From the NCBI GenBank assembly GCA_963691835.1, contig OY829383.1, forward strand, positions 310,001-374,000: a DNA stretch of 64,000 nucleotides, given 5' to 3'. Both the position numbers and the translations under genes were made by a program. Below the pieces are notes generated by a model. It was given only the letters and a program-made list of their open reading frames with translations, made no database searches and had not been told where the DNA came from. Shown in pieces: positions 27,157 through 36,306 of this stretch; the stretch's first letter is position 1; each line of letters starts with the position of its first letter. The stretch is from G963691835 sp963691835 (GTDB lineage: Bacteria > Pseudomonadota > Alphaproteobacteria > Thalassobaculales > Thalassobaculaceae).

Positions 27157-27648
27157 TCAGACGTCTCCGCCAAGAGCGGTCCTGTCGGATTGCGGGATCA
27201 CGCCATGCCCCCCGGCGGCCTTGTCGACGACCGCCATATCCCGGAGCGCGTCATCGAGAGCCGACAGCCTCGGGGAATTGCCGTATTCAAACATTGTCAG
27301 CATCTCGAAACGCTCAGCCAAGTCCTCCGGTGTCCGGATGGAGATCTTCTCGCGGGTGAAGTGGACTTCGATCCCCCGGTCGATCATCTCCCGAAGAAAG
27401 GAGAAGTTGAAGGCGCCGTCATAACAGAACTGCGCCATTCGGAAGAAGATGACGCCGTCGATCCGGCTGTCTTCTCTCGTCTTCGACCGGATCACCGCCT
27501 GACGTCCCATGGTGACCGGGTCCTCGGCCGTGTAGAACACCACGCTGCCGCCCAGGTCCTTTGCCATGGCGTTGTTCGCCAAGTGTTGAAGCTGCTGGGT
27601 GACAAGCTTTGAGCAACCAACATCAAGGCAGGAATAGAAGCTCTTCAC
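27157..27648 (-). CDS. Sporadic carbohydrate cluster protein, LIC12192-like
   Basis: Small 163-aa protein of uncertain function. The segment RIDGVIFFRMAQF, followed by LREMIDRGIEVHFTREKISI, resembles the resolvase-like core of the family named after Leptospira LIC12192, whose members appear sporadically in polysaccharide clusters. GTG start at 27648 with AGGGGAC upstream, ten bases after the oxygenase gene, so the two are co-transcribed. The fit to context is good. The family match is from recall of its pattern and would need a profile search. No catalytic residues can be named. Confidence 0.5.
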   Translation of the reverse strand: MKSFYSCLDVGCSKLVTQQLQHLANNAMAKDLGGSVVFYTAEDPVTMGRQAVIRSKTREDSRIDGVIFFRMAQFCYDGAFNFSFLREMIDRGIEVHFTREKISIRTPEDLAERFEMLTMFEYGNSPRLSALDDALRDMAVVDKAAGGHGVIPQSDRTALGGDV

Positions 27649-27658
27649 CGTCCGTCCC

Positions 27659-28456
27659 CTATCCCGTCAGCTCTTGGGTCTTCTCCGCATCCAGCGCCAG
27701 CCGGGCAAGCGGCGACAAGGCGAGCGGGACGAAGTAGTCGGGCATGCCCTTGGTGCCATAGGGCGTGTAGATGTTCTTGTAGCGGGTATTCAGGGACCAC
27801 CGTGTCTCCGGCTCCACATTGACCGGGATCGTGTGAACCAGCCCCGCCCAGAAGAAAAGCGCGCTGCCGAACTCCATCTCAGCAGGCGTTCCGATCTCTG
27901 CAGACCGGGACCGGAACTTCTCGTAATCAGGCGCATCTCCATCGATGAGCCCCATCACCTCGCGGGTCTGATCACGGTCCAGAACAGCCATGCCTTTCGT
28001 GCCATAGCATCGAGCAAAAGGCATCCAGACAACCACCTCATAGGTGGAGTTCGGCGGCGCGTCACGATGGGCGGGTGACACCGACGGATCGTCCGGCATC
28101 TGAATCACCAGATTGGTCGATTTCTGAACCGCGACATCGGCACCGCAGAGGCGCAGCAGAACACTCTCATACGCCTCCCACAGGAGGCGCGCGCAATCGA
28201 CCGACGCATTGAAACGTCTAATCAGCTCGACGCGGAAATCATTGAGCTTTCCGCCTTCCAGACCATGGCTGTGAAAGTCATCCAAGAAGGCTTCCGGATC
28301 GGAAAACGACGTGTCCAGCAACGTAGCCGCTTCCCGGCACAGGGCCGTCCTGATTTCATGCAGCGGGTCCATGCGGTCAGCGGGGGCAACGGTGTAGCCC
28401 TTCTCCGCGAACTCGGCGACGTAGTCGTCGGTCGTGCTCATCTTGGTCCAATCCAT
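27659..28456 (-). CDS. 2OG-Fe(II) oxygenase-like protein of a carbohydrate cluster
   Basis: Non-heme iron dioxygenase-like protein, 265 aa, that could hydroxylate, desaturate or epimerise a sugar. The iron triad can be read as H130-x-D132 (SPAHRDAPP) and distal H208 (GLVHTIPVN), with R219 or R225 as the 2-oxoglutarate-binding arginine. It matches the family called sporadic carbohydrate cluster 2OG-Fe(II) oxygenase, which often neighbours the LIC12192-like protein, as here. The start at 28456 is uncertain; the ATG at 28441 is also possible. Likely acts on a nucleotide-linked or lipid-linked sugar. Confidence 0.62.
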   Translation of the reverse strand: MDWTKMSTTDDYVAEFAEKGYTVAPADRMDPLHEIRTALCREAATLLDTSFSDPEAFLDDFHSHGLEGGKLNDFRVELIRRFNASVDCARLLWEAYESVLLRLCGADVAVQKSTNLVIQMPDDPSVSPAHRDAPPNSTYEVVVWMPFARCYGTKGMAVLDRDQTREVMGLIDGDAPDYEKFRSRSAEIGTPAEMEFGSALFFWAGLVHTIPVNVEPETRWSLNTRYKNIYTPYGTKGMPDYFVPLALSPLARLALDAEKTQELTG

Positions 28457-28577
28457 TGGACGGTTGCAGAAGTCGCGCGTCGGGACGCCTCACTGTCTTG
28501 TGCGGCCCGACCCTATCAATCGGTCATTTCGGCATCAAGCAAGGGCCGGGCCAGCGCACTAAGCCGAGTACACCCTG

Positions 28578-29324
28578 TCAACGTGCGCCACCGTCGACCA
28601 AAATCGTTGTGCCCGTCATGAAACAATTCGCAGATGAACTCAGATACAGGACCGCCGGTATGATGTCCTGCGGCACTGCAAGTCTCTGGATCGCTTGACG
28701 TGTTTCAAGAAACTGCCGCACCCGCTCCGGATTGTTCTGCTCGGCTTTCTCCCAGTTGTTGCCGGGAGAGACGACGGCGTTCGGCATGATCCCGTTCGCC
28801 AGTACCCCTTTGTCCGCATACGCCCGGCCGAGAGAGACCACATAGGCGTTCAAGGCAGCTTTTGCCGCGCTGTAGGCCGGAGCGCCGGTCATATCAATGC
28901 CTGACCTCGACGACAGGTGAACCAGGCGGCCCCATCCGCGCTCGACCATCTCCGGCACGATCAGATTGTTGAGGTCGATCGCGATGCCGAGATTGAGCTG
29001 CATGACCCGGTGCCAGTCCGCCGACGGGGCCAACACATCCCGCACCCCGATGCTTCCGCCCACGTTGTGGACGGCGATGTCGATTGGTCCGAATCGGGCT
29101 TTTGCTGCGGCAACTACGTGACCGGCGGCATCATTTTCCGTAAGGTCCGCGGCAATCCAAAGCGCACGATCATGGTCTTGAGTGTCGTCCATAGGCGACC
29201 GCGAGACCCCGCTCACCTTGGCACCGGCATCCAGAAACGCCCGGGCCGTGGCGGCGCCGATTCCCCGGCTCGTGCCGGTCACCAAGACATGACGCCCCGA
29301 GAAATCAAACGAAATATCAGACAT
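28578..29324 (-). CDS. SDR family oxidoreductase of the carbohydrate island
   Basis: Short-chain dehydrogenase, 248 aa. Cofactor loop VTGTSRGIGAAT, motif HNVGGS, catalytic Ser in LSSRSG and YSAAK as YxxxK. The C-terminus MTGTTILVDGG is standard. It sits 121 bases upstream of the 2OG oxygenase gene on the same strand and diverges from the large sugar operon, so a role in oxidising or reducing the same sugar is plausible. The substrate is unknown. Confidence 0.8.
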   Translation of the reverse strand: MSDISFDFSGRHVLVTGTSRGIGAATARAFLDAGAKVSGVSRSPMDDTQDHDRALWIAADLTENDAAGHVVAAAKARFGPIDIAVHNVGGSIGVRDVLAPSADWHRVMQLNLGIAIDLNNLIVPEMVERGWGRLVHLSSRSGIDMTGAPAYSAAKAALNAYVVSLGRAYADKGVLANGIMPNAVVSPGNNWEKAEQNNPERVRQFLETRQAIQRLAVPQDIIPAVLYLSSSANCFMTGTTILVDGGAR

Positions 29325-29569
29325 TTAGCTTCCTTCGGCAACCTTCGGCTCCGGACCGCCAAGCCTTGGGGTTCAGAGTCTAGCTATGAAGGCGGCCTGG
29401 GGCCACGGCGCTTGACCAGCCCTGTTCGGACAGGCGTGGCACAAAGCATGCTTACCTCGCGGACAGATCTGTAACCCGCCCAAGCTTGTGGCAGCCGGAA
29501 GCGCTGGTATATGACGACGCGTCCGGCACACGCCTCAGGCAGACTGTCCAAGATTATGGGAGTTTCCCA
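29325..29569. other. Divergent intergenic region of the carbohydrate island
   Basis: This 245-base gap must hold the promoters for the minus-strand trio and the large plus-strand operon. I see no clear sigma-54 or sigma-70 site. The ATG at 29570 has GGGAG eight bases upstream. Confidence 0.45.
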
Positions 29570-30583
29570 ATGCCCCGCCGTTTTGATCGCGTTCTGGTAA
29601 CAGGGGGTGCTGGTTATGTCGGCAGCCTTCTGATCCCGCAGCTTCTGGAGCGCGGATACGCCGTCACGGTCTATGACACTCTATACTTCGGCAAAGACTT
29701 CCTTCCGTTGAACAACCCGAACCTCTCCGTGGTCAAGGGCGATATCCGGGAGGTCGAGCGTTTCTCGGAAGCGTGTCAGGGTGTCGACGCCATCATCAAT
29801 CTTGCCTGCATCTCAAACGACGCGAGTTTCGAGCTTGATGAAGCGCTCTCCACGTCCATCAATCTCGAAGCCTTCGAGCCGATGGTGGTGGCAGCGAAGG
29901 CGGCAGGCGTAAAGCGGTTCATTTACGCCTCCACCAGCTCGGTCTACGGGGTGTCTGATGCACCTGAGGTCAAGGAAGATCACCCGCTGGTGCCTCTTAC
30001 ACTCTACAACAAATACAAAGGCATGTGTGAGCCGCTGCTGTTCCGGCACCAGTCGGACGACTTCGTTTGTGTGACGATCCGGCCGGCCACGGTTTGCGGA
30101 TACGCCCCGCGGCAACGTCTCGACTTGTCGGTCAACATCCTGACCAACCACGCGCTTAACAACCGCAAGATCACGGTCTTCGGCGGCGCTCAGCTTCGGC
30201 CGAACATCCACATCCAGGACATGTGCAATCTCTACAAGATGCTTCTGGAACTGGACGACGCAAAGATCGCGGGGGAGACCTTCAACGCGGGCTATCAGAA
30301 CCAGTCGATCATGGACATCGCGCAGATCGTCAAGAAAGTGGTCGAAGAAGAACGACCGGATCTGGCCCCGATCGACATCGTGACCACGCCGTCCGACGAC
30401 AACCGATCCTACCACATCAATTCCGACAAGATCGCTGAGAAGCTGGGTTTCCGGCCGCAGCATACCATCGAGGATGCCGTGCGGGATTTAATGCGGGCCT
30501 TTGCCGCCGAGAAGCTGCCGAACCCGCAGGAGGACGATATCTACTATAATATCCGTACGATGAAGGCCATCGGGGCCCGCTAG
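29570..30583 (+). CDS. NAD-dependent epimerase/dehydratase family protein (A)
   Basis: Extended-SDR nucleotide-sugar enzyme, 337 aa. NAD-binding VTGGAGYVGS near the N-terminus, ACISN, catalytic STSSVYG and Y146-x3-K150 (YNKYK), so the active site looks intact. The late motif RPNIHIQDM marks the sugar-nucleotide region. It could epimerise or dehydrate an NDP-sugar made by the downstream genes. The start at 29570 is chosen over earlier in-frame codons for its Shine-Dalgarno and the usual short leader. First gene of the plus-strand array. Confidence 0.82.
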   Translation: MPRRFDRVLVTGGAGYVGSLLIPQLLERGYAVTVYDTLYFGKDFLPLNNPNLSVVKGDIREVERFSEACQGVDAIINLACISNDASFELDEALSTSINLEAFEPMVVAAKAAGVKRFIYASTSSVYGVSDAPEVKEDHPLVPLTLYNKYKGMCEPLLFRHQSDDFVCVTIRPATVCGYAPRQRLDLSVNILTNHALNNRKITVFGGAQLRPNIHIQDMCNLYKMLLELDDAKIAGETFNAGYQNQSIMDIAQIVKKVVEEERPDLAPIDIVTTPSDDNRSYHINSDKIAEKLGFRPQHTIEDAVRDLMRAFAAEKLPNPQEDDIYYNIRTMKAIGAR

Positions 30584-30635
30584 GATAGTGCCCGCTTCCG
30601 CCAACGCCCCGGCCACCGCTCTCGAGGGAGAGACA

Positions 30636-31268
30636 ATGGCGTTCCAGGACCGTGTCACGGCGTATCTTGATGATCTCAGCCGGTACATCTCAGGTGCCAC
30701 CGTAGACTCTTCTGACAATGGGTCGCTCAGCCTCGCGGACGGAATGGAACGTTTCATCGCCATGGGACGGGACGCCACTGCCTCTGACCGCAAGATGATC
30801 ATGATTGGAAACGGCGCGTCGGCGACGATGGCCTCCCACTTCGCCACCGACTTCTCAAAGAATGGCGGAATCAGAGCGTTGACGCTGCTGGACGGGGCCA
30901 TGCTGACCGCTCTATCGAACGATGTCGGCCGGGAGGCTGTGTTCTCGAAGCAGGTGGAGTTCTACGCCCAGGCGGGGGACATCCTGTTGGCGATCAGCAG
31001 TTCCGGTAGTTCTCCAAACATTGTCGCCGCGGCGGAAGCCGCGCGCGAGAAGGACTGCCGGATCATTACGTTCACCGGCTTCAGACCGGACAACCCGTTG
31101 AAAGCCTTGGGTGACCTAAACTTCCACGTCGCCGCCGAAGAGTACGGGCATGTTGAGGTCGCGCACACCGCACTGATACACACGATCCTGGACCTGTCTT
31201 TGGGATGGGGCACCGACGACGACCGAAATCCCGGCGCGCTGAAGCGGCGTGCCGATGCCGAAGCCTGA
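30636..31268 (+). CDS. SIS domain sugar phosphate isomerase (GmhA-like)
   Basis: SIS-fold protein, 210 aa, the size of phosphoheptose isomerase GmhA. Motifs: MIGNGASATMASHFATDF (compare GmhA GNGGSAADAQHF) and LAISSSGSSPNIV for phosphate binding, then a C-terminal EVAHTALIHTILD helix similar to GmhA. Expected reaction: sedoheptulose 7-phosphate to a heptose 7-phosphate, or an analogous ketose/aldose isomerisation. The start at 30636 follows GAGGGAGAG. Its placement with transketolase and a kinase/nucleotidyltransferase fits a heptose route. Confidence 0.77.
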   Translation: MAFQDRVTAYLDDLSRYISGATVDSSDNGSLSLADGMERFIAMGRDATASDRKMIMIGNGASATMASHFATDFSKNGGIRALTLLDGAMLTALSNDVGREAVFSKQVEFYAQAGDILLAISSSGSSPNIVAAAEAAREKDCRIITFTGFRPDNPLKALGDLNFHVAAEEYGHVEVAHTALIHTILDLSLGWGTDDDRNPGALKRRADAEA

Positions 31269-31280
31269 GTATCAACACCC

Positions 31281-32297
31281 ATGAGCAAACCGCTTTCCAT
31301 CGTCACCGGCGGCGCCGGATTCATCGGCAGCCACATGGTCGAGTTACTGCTCGACAAGGGCCACCGGGTCCGCGTGGTCGACAATTTCACCGGTGGTCAT
31401 CACGCAAACCTGGACATGTTCCGGGAGAACCCCGATCTCAGCGTTGAAGACCGCGACATTCGGGACCTCACGGCCGATGCCTTTGAGGGCGCGGACTACG
31501 TGTTCCACTTCGCGGGTATCGGCGACATCGTCCCGTCCATTGAGCAGCCCGTCGACTACATGGATGTCAACGTCCAAGGGACGGTGAAGGTGCTGGAAGC
31601 CGCGCGGGCCGCCAAGGTGCGAAAGCTGGTCTATGCCGCCTCGTCCTCGTGCTATGGCCTCGCCGATACGCCAACCCGCGAGGATCATCCGGTCGCCCCG
31701 CAGTATCCTTACGCGCTCAGCAAGTGGCTGGGTGAATGTACGGCCCTCCATTGGCAGCAGGTCTATGGACTTCCGGTGAATTCGATCCGGATCTTCAATG
31801 CGTACGGCACCCGCGTCCGCACGACCGGGGCCTATGGCGCAGTCTTCGGCGTGTTCTTCAAACAACGCTTGGCGGGAAAGCCTTACACGGTTGTCGGCGA
31901 CGGCACGCAGACCCGTGATTTTATCTATGCAAGTGACGTGGCTGCCGCTTTCCTCGCCGCCGGCCTGACCGAGCGGGTCGGCCGGATCTACAATGTGGGC
32001 GCCGGAAACCCGCAATCGGTCAATCGTCTGATTGAGCTTCTCAAGGGGCCGGTAACCTATGTCCCGAAGCGTCCAGGTGAGCCGGACTCCACGTGGGCGG
32101 ATATCACCCGCATTTCGGACGAACTCGGATGGGCGCCTGCGGTGCCGTTTGAGGAGGGCGTCGCGAAGATGCTGGCGGAGATCGATCACTGGCGGGACGC
32201 CCCGCTTTGGGATCCGGACTCGATCGCCGAAGCCACACGAACCTGGTTTCAGTATCTGGGGCCGCAGGATGGCGGTTCCGGTGGACAGAAGGCATGA
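31281..32297 (+). CDS. NAD-dependent epimerase family protein (B)
   Basis: Extended SDR, 338 aa, most like UDP-glucose/UDP-glucuronate 4-epimerases. VTGGAGFIGSHMVELLL at the N-terminus, VDNFTGGHHAN, ASSSCYG and Y144-x3-K148 (YALSK) are all intact. GDGTQTRDFIYASDV is the conserved nucleotide-sugar-binding region. Starts 13 bases after the SIS gene, and its stop overlaps the next start if that is taken at 32294. The exact NDP-sugar is unknown. Confidence 0.84.
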   Translation: MSKPLSIVTGGAGFIGSHMVELLLDKGHRVRVVDNFTGGHHANLDMFRENPDLSVEDRDIRDLTADAFEGADYVFHFAGIGDIVPSIEQPVDYMDVNVQGTVKVLEAARAAKVRKLVYAASSSCYGLADTPTREDHPVAPQYPYALSKWLGECTALHWQQVYGLPVNSIRIFNAYGTRVRTTGAYGAVFGVFFKQRLAGKPYTVVGDGTQTRDFIYASDVAAAFLAAGLTERVGRIYNVGAGNPQSVNRLIELLKGPVTYVPKRPGEPDSTWADITRISDELGWAPAVPFEEGVAKMLAEIDHWRDAPLWDPDSIAEATRTWFQYLGPQDGGSGGQKA

Positions 32298-33892
32298 ATC
32301 ACCGTAGACAAAACCAAGATGTTGTGGCTTCGACGACTGGATCCACCCGATCCATGAAGGATTACACAAGCACTTCCAAGATTAAGACCGTCGAGGAAGC
32401 CGCCGCCTTGTCCGCCGCATGGCGTGCGCAAGGACTGAAAGTCGTTATGGCGCACGGCGTCTTCGACCTGCTCCACCTTGGACATCTGCATCACCTTCAA
32501 GAGGGACGCCGCCAGGGCGACCGGCTGATCGTGAGCCTGACCGCGGACGCTTTCGTCAACAAAGGCCCCGGCCGCCCGGCTTTCCCCTCTTTGCAGAGGG
32601 CTGAGATGGTCGGCGCGCTCTCCTGTGTCGACCTTGCGGTCGTCAGCGAGAACCCCACGGCGATCCCGATGATCAGGACGTTGATGCCGGACGTCTATCT
32701 CAAGGGCTCGGACTACAGGAACGCCGAAGACGACGTCACCGGCAACATTACCAAGGAGCGGGACGCGGTTGAGGCGCATGGCGGAAAGCTTGGCTTCACG
32801 GATGAAGTGACCTTCAGCTCGACGACGTTGATCAATCGCTACATGAACGTCGACGACACGCCTCTGAACCGTTACCTCCGGGAACTCCGTGAGGAGCAGG
32901 GGCTGGACCAACTGGTCGAGTTTGTCGAGAAACTCTCAGATATGAAGGTTCTGTTCGTCGGTGACACGATCATTGACGAGTACCGATATATCAAGCCACT
33001 CGGGAAAACGCCGAAAGACAGCATCATTGCCTGTCTCGACGAGGACGATGAGACGTTCGCGGGTGGCGTGATTGCCGCCGCAAACCATCTCGCAGGGTTC
33101 TGCGACAACGTGGACATCCTGACCACCCTCGGCCCGGCCGACTCTTACGAAGGTTTGGTGCGTGAACACCTGCGACCCAACGTCAATCTGGACGTTGTCT
33201 GGCATCAGGAAGGACCGACGACGCGCAAGACCCGATTCATCGACCGTTACAACATGCGGAAGATGTTCGAGGTCTACACAATGGACGACTCCGCCCTTTC
33301 GGCGACACGGCAGTCCGATTTGGACCGGCGTCTCGCGGAACGGGTCGGCGACTATGACCTGGTGATCCTGACCGATTTCGGCCACGGGATGATCCAGCAG
33401 TCGACCATCGACCTGTTGATGGAAAAGGCGCCCTACCTTGCTGTCAACGCCCAGACCAACAGCGGCAACTTCGGCTTCAACCTGATCACCAAATACCGGC
33501 GTGCCGATTTCGTCAGCATCGACCACAACGAAGCCATGTTGGCGATCCGCGATAAGAATGTGCCGATCCGCGAGACGGTCGGCAAACGCCTGCCCGCCCT
33601 CATCGACTGCCCCCGAATCATCGTCACCAACGGTAAGTTCGGCAGCGTCGGGTTCGAGCGCGGCATCGGCCTTGTCGAAGCGCCCGCACTGACATCAACG
33701 ATCGTCGACAACGTTGGGGCGGGCGACGCATTCTTCGCCCTCTCCGCGCCCTTTGCTGCCATGGGGGCGTCGATGAAGTATGTCAGTCTGATCGGCAACA
33801 TGGCGGGCGCGCTGAAGGTTGGGATCGTCGGTCACCGCACGTCTGTCGACAAAGCCGGCCTGATCAAGTTCGCCACCTCACTCTTGAAGTAG
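32294..33892 (+). CDS. Bifunctional sugar nucleotidyltransferase-PfkB kinase (RfaE-like, reversed domain order)
   Basis: Two-domain protein of 532 aa. The N-terminal domain (about 50-190) is a cytidylyltransferase-fold nucleotidyltransferase with HLGH at 61-64 and MPDVYLKGSDY. The C-terminal domain (about 215-530) is a PfkB-family kinase with VGDTIIDEY, a GG-type segment (FAGGVIAAANH) and the anion-hole motif GAGD at 475-478. This is the reverse order of E. coli HldE. It could phosphorylate a sugar 7-phosphate at C1 and later activate the 1-phosphate. Start uncertain: ATG 32294 overlaps the previous stop (ATGA); ATG 32354 is an alternative. Confidence 0.83.
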   Translation: MNHRRQNQDVVASTTGSTRSMKDYTSTSKIKTVEEAAALSAAWRAQGLKVVMAHGVFDLLHLGHLHHLQEGRRQGDRLIVSLTADAFVNKGPGRPAFPSLQRAEMVGALSCVDLAVVSENPTAIPMIRTLMPDVYLKGSDYRNAEDDVTGNITKERDAVEAHGGKLGFTDEVTFSSTTLINRYMNVDDTPLNRYLRELREEQGLDQLVEFVEKLSDMKVLFVGDTIIDEYRYIKPLGKTPKDSIIACLDEDDETFAGGVIAAANHLAGFCDNVDILTTLGPADSYEGLVREHLRPNVNLDVVWHQEGPTTRKTRFIDRYNMRKMFEVYTMDDSALSATRQSDLDRRLAERVGDYDLVILTDFGHGMIQQSTIDLLMEKAPYLAVNAQTNSGNFGFNLITKYRRADFVSIDHNEAMLAIRDKNVPIRETVGKRLPALIDCPRIIVTNGKFGSVGFERGIGLVEAPALTSTIVDNVGAGDAFFALSAPFAAMGASMKYVSLIGNMAGALKVGIVGHRTSVDKAGLIKFATSLLK

Positions 33893-33900
33893 GAGGGGAG

Positions 33901-34770
33901 ATGTCCGCGACCGCATCCGCCTCGCCCTCTGCTGGTCCGTTGGGCGCGGGGCCGCTTGATCTGACCGTTGATGAGATGGAGGCGACCGCCCGCCGCGTCC
34001 GGGGGCGGATCATCCAGATGTCCCATGGTGCCGGTGCTCATCACCTCGGCTCCTGTCTCTCCTGTGTCGACATTCTGATCACCCTTTATTGGCGCGCGCT
34101 AAGGATTGACCCCGCCTCCCCGGAAGCACCGGATCGTGACCGTTTGATCCTCTCCAAGGGACATGCCGCCGCCGCACTCTACGCTGTACTGTCAGCCCGG
34201 GGTTTCTTCGAAGACGCGGTTCTCGACACCTACAATGGCGATGGCTCGAAGCTTATGGAGCATCCGACCCCAGGGCTCGCGGGGGTCGAAGCGGCGACCG
34301 GCTCTTTGGGTCATGGCCTTCCGATTTCCCTTGGCCTGGCCCTTGGTGCCCGCATCAAGGGCAAAGACACCCGTGTGTTCACGGTGATGAGCGACGGCGA
34401 GTGTAACGAAGGGTCGAACTGGGAAGCGGCCATGATGGCGCCTGCCCAAAGCCTTTCCAACCTCACGGCCGTGGTGGATTTCAACAAATGGCAGGCCACC
34501 GGCCGCTCCCGCGAGGTGCTGGCCCTCGATCCGCTTGTCGACAAGTGGCGGGCTTTCGGCTGGGCGGCGGAAGAGATCGACGGGCATGACATGGCGGCCC
34601 TATCTCAACATCTGGCCGCGAAGGCCGGTGACGACCGGCCAAGGGTCTTCATTGCGCACACGATCAAGGGCCGCGGCGTCAGCTTCATGGAAGATGACAA
34701 CAACTGGCATTATCGGCTGCCGAAAGCGGAGGACGTCGAAGCGGCCGAACGGGAGTTGGGCCTGCGATGA
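33901..34770 (+). CDS. Transketolase, N-terminal (TPP-binding) subunit
   Basis: Thiamine diphosphate-binding half of a split transketolase, 289 aa. Substrate and cofactor histidines lie in SHGAGAHHLGS and LSKGHAAAALY. The TPP/Mg motif starts at D165 (DGECNEG) and ends with N195 (DFNKWQ). Strong AGGAGGGGAG before the ATG. Its partner subunit follows with an ATGA overlap. In this context it probably moves a two-carbon ketol unit to build a seven-carbon sugar phosphate or to branch a sugar; housekeeping transketolase is normally a single chain, so this is a dedicated copy. Confidence 0.9.
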   Translation: MSATASASPSAGPLGAGPLDLTVDEMEATARRVRGRIIQMSHGAGAHHLGSCLSCVDILITLYWRALRIDPASPEAPDRDRLILSKGHAAAALYAVLSARGFFEDAVLDTYNGDGSKLMEHPTPGLAGVEAATGSLGHGLPISLGLALGARIKGKDTRVFTVMSDGECNEGSNWEAAMMAPAQSLSNLTAVVDFNKWQATGRSREVLALDPLVDKWRAFGWAAEEIDGHDMAALSQHLAAKAGDDRPRVFIAHTIKGRGVSFMEDDNNWHYRLPKAEDVEAAERELGLR

Positions 34771-35702
34771 GGGATGCCTTTGCCAACGACCTGACCGCCA
34801 TCGGCGCCGAGAACGAGAAAGTCGTCCTACTGTCCGGCGACATCGGCAACCGGATGTTCGACCGTTTCAAGGAGGCGGCCCCTGGCCGGTTCCTCAACTG
34901 CGGTGTCGCCGAGGCGAACATGATCGGGCTCGCTGCGGGCCTCGCCATGCAGGGGCTGCGTCCCGTCGCCTACACGATCACACCCTTCATCACCATGCGC
35001 TGCCTGGAGCAGATCCGCGTGGACCTTTGCTACCACGATCTGCCGGTCATCCTGATCGGTGTCGGCTCAGGGCTCGGATATGCGGAGTTGGGCGCCACCC
35101 ATCACTCGCTGGAGGACATCGCCTGCCTCCGGGCCCTTCCGAACATGATCGTCACCGCCCCTGCCGATCCCATGGAAGTTCGGGCGGTGTTCCGGGCAGC
35201 CCTCAAGGCGGACCATCCGGTCTACATGCGCATCGGCAAGAAGGGGGAGCCGAATGTGCACCAAGACGTTCCGGATCTCGAACTCGGCAAAGGCATAACC
35301 GTCCGTAAAGGGACCGGCGTATGCCTTCTCTCGACCGGCGTTGTCCTCCCGGTGGTTCTTGAAGCGGCTGATCTCTTGGTAAAGCGGGGGATCCAGCCAA
35401 CCGTTGTTTCCATGCCGACGATCAAACCGCTGGATACCGGTCTCATCGGCAGCCTTCTGCCGGACCATCCTGTGGTCGCGACCATTGAAGAACACGGCCT
35501 CGCCGGAGGTTTCGGCAGTGCGGTTGGTGAGTGGTGGATCGATAGTGGCGTCACCGGGAACCGCCTCATCCGGTTCGGCTCGTCAGACAGTTTCCTGACT
35601 TACTCAAAGACCGTTCCCAAAGCCCGGGCGCATTTCGGCATCACGGCTGAAGCCATCGCGGATCGCACGGCAAACGCCCTTGGCGACCGAAGCGCCGCTT
35701 AA
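34767..35702 (+). CDS. Transketolase, C-terminal subunit
   Basis: Pyrimidine-binding half plus C-terminal domain of the split transketolase, 311 aa. The catalytic Glu is in CGVAEANMIGLAAGLA. VGSGLGYAELGATHHSLEDIA and ITAPADP-type strands follow, and MRIGKKGEP closes the pyrimidine domain. Start ATG overlaps the stop of the N-terminal subunit by four bases, giving tight translational coupling and one-to-one stoichiometry. Confidence 0.9.
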   Translation: MRDAFANDLTAIGAENEKVVLLSGDIGNRMFDRFKEAAPGRFLNCGVAEANMIGLAAGLAMQGLRPVAYTITPFITMRCLEQIRVDLCYHDLPVILIGVGSGLGYAELGATHHSLEDIACLRALPNMIVTAPADPMEVRAVFRAALKADHPVYMRIGKKGEPNVHQDVPDLELGKGITVRKGTGVCLLSTGVVLPVVLEAADLLVKRGIQPTVVSMPTIKPLDTGLIGSLLPDHPVVATIEEHGLAGGFGSAVGEWWIDSGVTGNRLIRFGSSDSFLTYSKTVPKARAHFGITAEAIADRTANALGDRSAA

Positions 35703-35703
35703 C

Positions 35704-36306
35704 ATGATCGGCGTCGATTTCGACAACACGATTGCCCGTTATGATGACGCCTTTCCCGAAGCGGCGGTCGCGCGCGGCCTTGTAGCGCCGTCCCCAGACT
35801 GGACAAAAACCAGCCTCCGCGACCATCTCCGCCGGATTGGCCGGGAAGACGACTGGACGGAGTTGCAGGGCCAAATCTACGGGCCGATGATTGGGCTGGC
35901 GGACCCGTTCGACGGTGTGCTGACGTTCTTCGAAACAGCCTCTTCCGGCAATGCTGACATCGCCATCGTTAGCCACAAAACAAAGACGCCGTACCGGGGT
36001 GAACCGCACGACCTCCACGCCGCAGCCCGTGGCTGGCTTGAGGCGAAAGGATTCCACGCGGAGCCTGTGAACCTTCCCAAGGACAAGGTTCATTTGGAGG
36101 AGACGCGGGACGCGAAATACGCACGGATCGCCGCGCTCAAATGCCGGGTCTTCATCGACGACCTGCCTGAGTTCCTAGGCGACAACGGTTTTCCGGAAGG
36201 CCCGGAGCCTTTGCTCTTCGACCCAAATGATCACCATACCGATGAGCGGCGCTTTCGCCGTTTCAGCCGCTGGGCGGACATCGCCCGGTATATTTTCGAT
36301 GGCTGA
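35704..36306 (+). CDS. HAD-like phosphatase of the sugar operon
   Basis: HAD-superfamily protein, 200 aa. The nucleophile motif is VDFDNTIA with D5 and D7, IVSHK supplies the second motif, and FIDDLPEF the acidic motif, so hydrolysis is chemically possible. It is not the classical zinc-binding GmhB, but it occupies the position where a heptose bisphosphate phosphatase would be needed. The start at 35704, one base after the transketolase stop, is chosen because the protein then opens MIGVDFDN. Its stop overlaps the next gene by eight bases. Confidence 0.7.
   Translation: MIGVDFDNTIARYDDAFPEAAVARGLVAPSPDWTKTSLRDHLRRIGREDDWTELQGQIYGPMIGLADPFDGVLTFFETASSGNADIAIVSHKTKTPYRGEPHDLHAAARGWLEAKGFHAEPVNLPKDKVHLEETRDAKYARIAALKCRVFIDDLPEFLGDNGFPEGPEPLLFDPNDHHTDERRFRRFSRWADIARYIFDG

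Noticed and set aside
29489..29504. Sigma-54-like TGGCAGCCGGAAGCGC before the sugar operon
   Set aside because: Only nine bases separate GG and GC; RpoN sites need ten. It is also on the far side of a weakly supported leader.
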